From JBKHHU01 sp046539045 (lineage in GTDB: Bacteria; Planctomycetota; Phycisphaerae; SM23-33), in assembly GCA_046539045.1 (NCBI GenBank), contig JBKHHU010000054.1, positions 1 to 18,123 of the forward strand: a DNA stretch of 18,123 bases, read 5' to 3'. The position numbers and the translations under genes are program-made. Positions 1-4,136 of the stretch are shown piece after piece. Positions within the stretch are counted from its first letter, which is position 1; every line of letters begins with the position of its first letter. The notes beneath the pieces were generated by a model. The model ran no database searches and was not told the DNA's origin. It saw only the letters and a program-made list of their open reading frames with translations.

Positions 1-43
1 GCAGCGCAACGGCGAAGGCAAACTGCCGGAACCGGCGGCGTGA
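1..43 (+). CDS. C-terminal end of an unidentified protein (cut by window start)
   Basis: The frame starting at base 2 reads QRNGEGKLPEPAA and stops at TGA 41-43. Only 13 residues are visible, so the product cannot be named. The case for a real gene end is positional: a perfect intrinsic-terminator palindrome begins 44 bases after the stop on the same strand, and the neighbouring gene on the other side is convergent. The charged, proline- and alanine-rich tail would suit an unstructured C-terminus. Another frame could be the true one. Confidence 0.4.
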   Translation, partial: QRNGEGKLPEPAA

Positions 44-87
44 TCGATCGGGGATCAGCCTCACCCCATCGCTCTACTGGTGTACGT

Positions 88-115
88 AAGCCCAGGGATC
101 CGGATCCCTGGGCTT
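88..115 (+). terminator. Perfect palindromic terminator hairpin, host site of the intron
   Basis: The arm AAGCCCAGGGATCC is followed directly by its exact reverse complement, giving a 28-nt perfect palindrome. As RNA it would form a stem of about 12 pairs with a tetraloop. It lies between a + strand gene end and a convergent minus-strand gene, so it could serve both. The T-rich tract expected after the stem is split: eight bases (CAGTCATT) follow the stem, then the group II intron starts. Removing the intron would join CATT to TTTCGTT and restore a T run. Confidence 0.75.
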
Positions 116-123
116 CAGTCATT

Positions 124-484
124 GTGCGCCGGGCATGGCGCGTTGACTTGGAGGTGTAAGTCCTCTACGGGCCTTGATGACAGGAACCGTTAGCCGAACA
201 GCAACCGCATACAAGGCGGCGTCGCGCGGGCGAGAGGGCCAAAGGACTCGAAACAGAAGGAAGCCGACGCGATCCGGTACGATCGACGCAGAGACAAGGC
301 GGAGACGACAAGGGCTGAGATGCCGGACCACCTCAAAGGGTCGGCGACGGAATCGCCGAGAGTATGAGCTTGGTCCGCAACTTGCGCGGAACCGGCCGGG
401 ACCATCGCCGACGAGGCGTATACGGAACCGTACGTACGGTGGTGTGGGAGGACGGGAACCCAGAAGGGCTCCCTCCTACCCGAT
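124..484 (+). mobile_element. ORF-less group IIC intron (miniature, about 361 nt)
   Basis: The 5' end GTGCGCCGGGCATGGCGC has the GTGCG start of bacterial group II introns and folds as GCGCC/GGCGC. The conserved domain I signature CAGAAGGAAGCC lies at 254-265. The 3' part has a domain V hairpin (TACG-GAAC-CGTA, CG bulge, then TACGGTGGTGTG) that closely resembles, from memory, the Oceanobacillus iheyensis group IIC intron. Domain VI has a bulged A at 478, seven positions from the proposed end GAT at 484. Domain IV, which normally carries the reverse-transcriptase/maturase gene, is a bare hairpin closed by TGGTCC (371-376) and GGACCA (399-404), so no protein is encoded. Insertion eight bases past a terminator stem is the known preference of class C introns. 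It could move only with a maturase supplied in trans, and may be dead. The exact 3' end may be 484 or 485. Confidence 0.85.
404..443 (+). other. Intron domain V with an 8-nt insertion in the catalytic strand
   Basis: The distal stem TACG(421-424)/CGTA(429-432), the GAAC loop, the CG bulge at 433-434 and the 3' strand TACGGTGGT (435-443) all match a group IIC domain V. The 5' strand should read like ACCGCCGTA. Here ATCGCCG (404-410) can pair with CGGTGGT and supplies the CGC catalytic triad at 406-408, but ACGAGGCG (411-418) sits between it and the expected TA (419-420). The inserted bases can instead form a local hairpin, CGCC (406-409) with GGCG (415-418), that would hide the triad. The ribozyme is therefore probably impaired. 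Confidence 0.6.
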
Positions 485-512
485 TTTCGTTACAAGGTGC
501 CGCGAACTTCTG

Positions 513-1085
513 TCAGTCGATCTTCCGCAGCTTCCCGGCGAAGTCGGCTTCGGGGAAACCTCTACCCGGGGCCGAGCGGCGGGAATCCAGGCTCTTCTTG
601 AGATAGACCTGGTCGCCGGAGATGGCGAATTCCTTCTGCAGGGTGTGAACCAGTTCGACCAGCGAGTCATACTGCTCTGCCGGTGGGGCGGTCCGGTTGA
701 AGTTGCCCACCAGGCAAACGCCGACCGAATCGCGGTTCCAGTCCCTGCCGGCGACATAGGTGTGTCGCCCTGCCAGCTGCTTGCGCCAGAGCTTCCCGGC
801 GGTGACCTGTATCTGACCCTCATCGTCCTGCGAGATGATGAAGTGGTAGTACTGGCCGAGCCGGTCGGGGCTGGCTGTGGAGGCATCGACGATGATGTTC
901 CGCCACCGTCCTTCCTGGAAGTCGACGTCCTTGTCGAACACGGCTTTCGCAGGGGGGGGGTCGGTGGCCTGCAGCGCCGCCAGCGGCCGGATCGGCTCCT
1001 GGCGAAGCCCCGCCAGAAGGAACGTGCCGATTGTCATCGACGCGACCAGGGCGGTGAGTGTTTTGATCGTCCTTGACCGAAACAT
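513..1085 (-). CDS. Secreted PGRP/amidase_2-fold protein, predicted non-catalytic
   Basis: This 190-residue protein has a basic N-terminus and a hydrophobic stretch at about residues 8-27, suggesting a signal peptide or signal anchor and a periplasmic location. Residues 60-182 follow the N-acetylmuramoyl-L-alanine amidase / peptidoglycan-recognition fold: RWRNIIVDAST, then YYHFIIS (80-86), then GRHTY and SVGVCLVGNF (120-129). In the family, zinc is held by two His and one Cys. The matching places here appear to be Asp67 (in IIVDAST), Lys164 and Ala172 (in SAPGRGFP), while the catalytic-type Tyr80 remains. Family membership is fairly secure. Loss of amidase activity, leaving perhaps peptidoglycan binding, is inferred. 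The ATG at 1085 is preceded by AGAGG six bases upstream. It lies downstream of rnc on the same strand with a 216-base gap; I see no convincing promoter in that gap. Confidence 0.72.
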   Translation of the reverse strand: MFRSRTIKTLTALVASMTIGTFLLAGLRQEPIRPLAALQATDPPPAKAVFDKDVDFQEGRWRNIIVDASTASPDRLGQYYHFIISQDDEGQIQVTAGKLWRKQLAGRHTYVAGRDWNRDSVGVCLVGNFNRTAPPAEQYDSLVELVHTLQKEFAISGDQVYLKKSLDSRRSAPGRGFPEADFAGKLRKID

Positions 1086-1229
1086 GGCAGACCTCTGGGA
1101 AAAGGGAATAAGTTCCGTAGCAATAACTTACTACACGTATCGGCTGACCTCAATACCCGACGTTATTTAAATCGGACGGAATCGACCATAACTCAAACGG
1201 GAAACCGGGTTTCAACAGCTTTTCCACAG

Positions 1230-1244
1230 ATCATTGAGAATGAT
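1230..1244. repeat. Small inverted repeat in the rnc to PGRP-like gene gap
   Basis: ATCATT and AATGAT flank a GAG spacer, and a second ATGAT follows at once. There is no T run, so it is not a terminator. It lies about 145 bases upstream of the amidase-fold gene and could be an operator. The AT-rich ATCATT pattern recalls Fur boxes only loosely. Confidence 0.25.
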
Positions 1245-1301
1245 ATGATTTGTCGCAGACCTCTGCCAGCCCAAAAGGTAAATCTTTCCGGTTCCCCGGC
1301 T

Positions 1302-2015
1302 TCAGGCGGTCCCGTACTCCTCGGCGTCGACATCCAGAACCTGCAGCGTCTGCAGTGCCAACAGGGCTGCCTGCTGCTCGGCATCTTTTTTGTTCATGCC
1401 CCAGGCGCTGGGGAAGTGCCTCCCGTCGATCGAAACCGCCACCTCGAAGCACTTGCTGTGATCGGGGCCTTTTTCGTCGAGCACGGTATAGGAGGGCGTT
1501 TTGCCCCATTTCCGCTGGGCGTGCTGCTGGAGCAGCGACTTGTAGTTGCTCGTGTTCTTCTCGGCCAGCGCTTCCTCGATGTGCGGCTGGACGTGCCTCA
1601 GGATGAACTTCCGGGCCGGCTCGAGCCCTCCGTCGAGGTAGATCGCGCCGATGATCGACTCGAACACCGCAGCCGAGACGCTGGTCGGCAGTCCGTCGGG
1701 AGTCGCCAGGCCCTTCCCAAGGCGCATCAGGTTGGAAATGCCCGCTTCTTCGGCGATGGCAGCACAGGTCTGACGGGAGACGACACTGGATTTGATCTTG
1801 GTCATGTCGCCTTCGGTCAGGTTCTCGTCCAACTCGTGCAGTTGATGGCAGACCACCAGCCCGAGCACGGCGTCGCCGAGGAATTCCAGCCGCTCGTTGC
1901 TTTCCAGACGTGTGGGGGCGACAGAAGAGTGCGTCAACGCAAGTTTTAGCAGGCCAGGGTCATCGAAGTCATGGTTTAGAAGTTCCTGGCACTTCTGAAG
2001 AGTTTCCTGATCCAC
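1302..2015 (-). CDS. rnc: Ribonuclease III
   Basis: This 237-residue enzyme cuts double-stranded RNA, including rRNA precursors, in the cytoplasm. The nuclease domain has the signature ERLEFLGDAVL near residues 41-51, carrying two of the metal-binding acids, and SAAVFESIIGAIYLDGG near residue 115. A double-stranded RNA-binding domain covers roughly residues 156-222, from NYKSLLQQ to the basic KKDAEQQAA helix. In most RNase III the second signature reads ADAFEA. Here the Asp three places before the Glu is Ala, so one of the four usual metal ligands is absent; I have a weak memory of the same motif in other planctomycetes. The start is GTG at 2015, preceded by GAAGGA about 11 bases upstream. 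Length is normal for the family. Confidence 0.95.
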   Translation of the reverse strand: MDQETLQKCQELLNHDFDDPGLLKLALTHSSVAPTRLESNERLEFLGDAVLGLVVCHQLHELDENLTEGDMTKIKSSVVSRQTCAAIAEEAGISNLMRLGKGLATPDGLPTSVSAAVFESIIGAIYLDGGLEPARKFILRHVQPHIEEALAEKNTSNYKSLLQQHAQRKWGKTPSYTVLDEKGPDHSKCFEVAVSIDGRHFPSAWGMNKKDAEQQAALLALQTLQVLDVDAEEYGTA

Positions 2016-2134
2016 GCTGCAATAAGTCCTTCAGGTTGTCGTGCGAAGGCCCCTGACGGGAAGCGCCGACTCTCGCGGGCGATTTTCGTCAAAGGTCCCG
2101 GCACCAGTCACAGTTTCAATCAGATCGAGTTTCG

Positions 2135-2163
2135 ATTATATCTATCGGTGAAATCAAATCCAA
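2135..2163 (-). promoter_or_regulatory. Sigma-70-type promoter for rnc
   Basis: Read on the minus strand, TTGGAT is followed after 17 bases by a perfect TATAAT. Transcription would start near 2128, giving a leader of about 113 bases before the GTG start of rnc. No other match of this quality was noticed in the divergent rnc-def region. Confidence 0.65.
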
Positions 2164-2247
2164 TGATCCAGTAGGACGGTTTTTGTCGATTCAGCAGAGA
2201 ACGCGTCGGGATCATCGGACGTTGGGAAGTCTGTTCGCCCGTCCGCC

Positions 2248-2277
2248 TTGAATGCGGCCGTCAACTTGGGATACAAT
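2248..2277 (+). promoter_or_regulatory. Promoter for def, placed for leaderless transcription
   Basis: TTGAAT (2248-2253) and TACAAT (2272-2277) are 18 bases apart. The expected start of transcription, about seven bases after the -10 box, falls on or next to the A of the def ATG at 2285. No Shine-Dalgarno sequence precedes that ATG, which fits a leaderless mRNA. Confidence 0.55.
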
Positions 2278-2284
2278 CAGACAA

Positions 2285-2830
2285 ATGAGTACTGAAGACA
2301 AAATCGCCAACATCGATATACCGAGCCTGACGCTTGTCCACTATCCGGATCCGCGACTCAGGGAAGTCTGCTCGCCTGTTCCTATTGTCGACGAAAACGT
2401 CGGCAAACTTGTCGACAGAATGTTCGAAGTCATGTTTTCTTCGCGCGGTGTCGGGCTGGCCGCCCCGCAGGTGGGGGTTCCGGTCCGGATCTTCATCGCC
2501 TCACCGACCTTCGAACCGGACGACCGGCGCGTGTACATCAATCCGGAGATCATCGACCTGCAGGGCAAGCAGGACGGCGAGGAGGGGTGCCTGAGCTTCC
2601 CGGGGATCTTCTGCAAGGTCAAGCGGGCCATGCAGGCGACCATCCGCGCCCAAAACGTCGACGGCGAATGGTTTGAGGAAACCGGAGAAGACCTGCTGGC
2701 GAGAATCTTCCAGCACGAAAGCGATCATCTTGAAGGGCGCCTCCTGGCCGACCGGATGAGCAAGGTCGCCCGGATTGCCAATCGCCGGGCCCTGAACAAC
2801 CTCGAGGAAGAGTACCAATCCAGCCGTTGA
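2285..2830 (+). CDS. def: Peptide deformylase
   Basis: This metalloenzyme removes the formyl group from the N-terminal Met of new proteins. All three family motifs are present: GVGLAAPQ at residues 55-62, EGCLS at 100-104 (Cys102 binds the metal) and HESDH at 144-148 (both His bind the metal, Glu145 is the catalytic acid/base). The 181-residue length is typical. The frame is open 11 codons further upstream to an ATG at 2252, but that ATG overlaps the -35 box and would add an unusual N-terminus, so 2285 is preferred. The gene is divergent from rnc and heads a short + strand run with the zinc-ribbon and hydrolase genes. Confidence 0.96.
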   Translation: MSTEDKIANIDIPSLTLVHYPDPRLREVCSPVPIVDENVGKLVDRMFEVMFSSRGVGLAAPQVGVPVRIFIASPTFEPDDRRVYINPEIIDLQGKQDGEEGCLSFPGIFCKVKRAMQATIRAQNVDGEWFEETGEDLLARIFQHESDHLEGRLLADRMSKVARIANRRALNNLEEEYQSSR

Positions 2831-2946
2831 TCCGGGACCGTTCCGCAGAGCCCCTGCCTCCGGCAGCCCGTTTGAAAAGCTGTTCCTGCTGCGACCTCGC
2901 TCTCGCGACGAAACCCATTGCCAAACGGACTGCCAGGGAGAGAAGC

Positions 2947-3183
2947 ATGCTGATCATCATGGGCACCACCGCCAAACCGGTTGAGCAACAGCGGGGGCGG
3001 TTCCATTGCCCCCAGTGTCGTTCCGAGGCAGCCTACACCCTGATCAACATCAAGAACTACTTCACGCTGTTTTTCATCCCGCTGCTGGCCGTGGGTTCTG
3101 CAGGCAAAATCGTCCGGTGCGATCGATGCGGGAGCGAATTCGGCCCGCAGGTGCTCAAGCTGCCGCAATCCGATCCTTCCTGA
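2947..3183 (+). CDS. Small zinc-ribbon protein with a hydrophobic segment
   Basis: The product is 78 residues. Two Cys pairs, CPQC (Cys21, Cys24) and CDRC (Cys58, Cys61), frame a hydrophobic stretch NYFTLFFIPLLAVG (37-50). This is the pattern of the small zinc-ribbon family in which two CxxC knuckles surround an FFIP segment; no biochemical role is known to me. The start at 2947 is chosen because AGGGAG lies six bases upstream. The frame is open back to 2827, but nothing there looks coding. The gene lies 116 bases after def and 38 bases before the hydrolase start, so it may share the def transcript. Confidence 0.75.
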   Translation: MLIIMGTTAKPVEQQRGRFHCPQCRSEAAYTLINIKNYFTLFFIPLLAVGSAGKIVRCDRCGSEFGPQVLKLPQSDPS

Positions 3184-3198
3184 AGCAGGGGCGCGACC

Positions 3199-3228
3199 AT
3201 GGAAAACAAGGGGAAGATGTTTTGCTAA
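3199..3228 (+). CDS. Possible nine-codon leader ORF, or the displaced start of the hydrolase
   Basis: ATG at 3199 opens MENKGKMFC and stops at TAA 3226-3228, overlapping the TTG start of the hydrolase in another frame. An AGGGGCG sequence lies a few bases before it. It may be a coupling leader peptide. Alternatively it is the true hydrolase N-terminus separated by a one-base frameshift, since a charged MENKGKM would suit the hydrophobic anchor that follows. It could also be chance. Confidence 0.25.
   Translation: MENKGKMFC
3209..3214 (+). promoter_or_regulatory. Ribosome binding site supporting a TTG start
   Basis: AGGGGA ends seven bases before TTG 3222, the only plausible start codon at a normal distance in the hydrolase frame. 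Confidence 0.5.
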
Positions 3229-4010
3229 GCAGCGGCTGGCTCATCGCAGGACTCGGGGCTGGTGCGCTGATTTTCGGTATCGTGGTGGCGTTGATTCCGC
3301 GGATGGGTGTGCGCGCCCCGTCGCCGGGCGATCCTGCCGAAGGGGTGGCGATCTTCTGCGGCGGGTTGCGCTGGTTCGGCCTGCGATGGGGATTGCGGAG
3401 CGTGCCGGAAGGGCTGCGGAAAGCAGGCTTTCGCGGGCGCGTGATCTACTGGCCGTGGCATGAGGGGTGGCGTCTGTGGAACACCCCGGTGCTGTGGGAT
3501 GCCGCTCTTCACGAACGCCAGACCCGGCGGATCGCAGCGTATATCAACGCATTTCGACAGAAGTACCCAGACTCGCCGGTTCACCTGCTCGGTTGTTCTG
3601 CCGGCGGGTGGATTGCTGCCAAAGCCGTAGAGCGTCTGCCGGAGGAACTTCGCATCCAGTCGCTGACGTTGCTCTCTGCCGCCGTGGACCCGCAGCGCGA
3701 CCTGTCGAATGTCCTGTCGCATCTGGACGGTGTGTTGCTCAACTGCAGCAGCTACTGCGATTTCATCATCCTCGGCGCGGGCACGATCCTGTTCGGCACG
3801 GGCGACCGGCGACACACGGCCTCCTGCGGATTGATGGGTTTTGCCGGTCCGTCGGCTCAGGACAGTCGCGTGGAGGAGCTCCGCTGGTCGCCGCGAATGG
3901 TCCTGTCCGGCAGGTACGGAGGGCACGCCTCGGCCACGCCGCCGGGGTTCATCGCCCGCTATGTCGCGCCGCGCATCCTGCACCGCCGGCCGGACCCTCG
4001 CGGCAACTGA
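3222..4010 (+). CDS. Membrane-anchored alpha/beta hydrolase-like protein
   Basis: This 262-residue product starts at TTG. Residues 5-26 are hydrophobic and glycine-rich, likely a membrane anchor. The nucleophile elbow is HLLGCSAGGW with Ser126 in a G-x-S-x-G motif, preceded by a Pro-Val-His-Leu-Leu strand as in alpha/beta hydrolases. A late His in YGGHASATPPGF (His235) is a good candidate for the catalytic His. The acid residue is not obvious; Asp180 (in SYCDFIILG) and Asp195 are possible. Substrate is unknown; lipid, ester or peptide bonds are all possible. It follows the zinc-ribbon gene closely and ends before the alaS promoter. The N-terminus is uncertain because an in-line ATG at 3199 is out of frame by one base. 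Confidence 0.68.
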   Translation: MLSSGWLIAGLGAGALIFGIVVALIPRMGVRAPSPGDPAEGVAIFCGGLRWFGLRWGLRSVPEGLRKAGFRGRVIYWPWHEGWRLWNTPVLWDAALHERQTRRIAAYINAFRQKYPDSPVHLLGCSAGGWIAAKAVERLPEELRIQSLTLLSAAVDPQRDLSNVLSHLDGVLLNCSSYCDFIILGAGTILFGTGDRRHTASCGLMGFAGPSAQDSRVEELRWSPRMVLSGRYGGHASATPPGFIARYVAPRILHRRPDPRGN

Positions 4011-4041
4011 TTTCCAGCGGTTGATCCGGGCCAAAACCTTC

Positions 4042-4070
4042 TTGGCACGAAAGGCCTTACCCGGTAAAAT
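4042..4070 (+). promoter_or_regulatory. Promoter for alaS
   Basis: TTGGCA (4042-4047) and TAAAAT (4065-4070) are exactly 17 bases apart, a strong sigma-70-type match. Transcription would start near 4077, leaving a leader of about 60 bases. In that leader CCCTG and CAGGG could form a weak hairpin before the GAGGGACGGAG ribosome binding region. Confidence 0.65.
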
Positions 4071-4136
4071 CCCCGATCTTTCCCTGTGTCCTATTCGGCA
4101 GGGGCATCGCTACAGTCCTGTGAGGGACGGAGCACC

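Noticed and set aside
118..181. EBS1-IBS1 pairing between GATGAC (176-181) and GTCATT (118-123)
   Set aside because: Six bases can pair, but 176-181 lies in a likely stem (TGAC with GTTA) rather than in the exon-binding loop of a IIC intron, so I do not claim it as the recognition element.
174..1076. A 300-residue open frame on + across the intron and the amidase-fold gene
   Set aside because: It runs through intron RNA structure and then antisense to a recognisable protein; its translation has no family features.
1228..1250. Fur box
   Set aside because: The ATCATT-like hexamers resemble one, but no 19-base register gives a convincing match; kept only as an unassigned inverted repeat.
1226..1301. 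Terminator for rnc
   Set aside because: Only weak hairpins (ATCATT/AATGAT) are found downstream of rnc on the minus strand, with no T run on that strand.
2854..2866. Hairpin CTGCC/GGCAG after def
   Set aside because: A short stem with no proper T run; the zinc-ribbon gene is likely read through from def.
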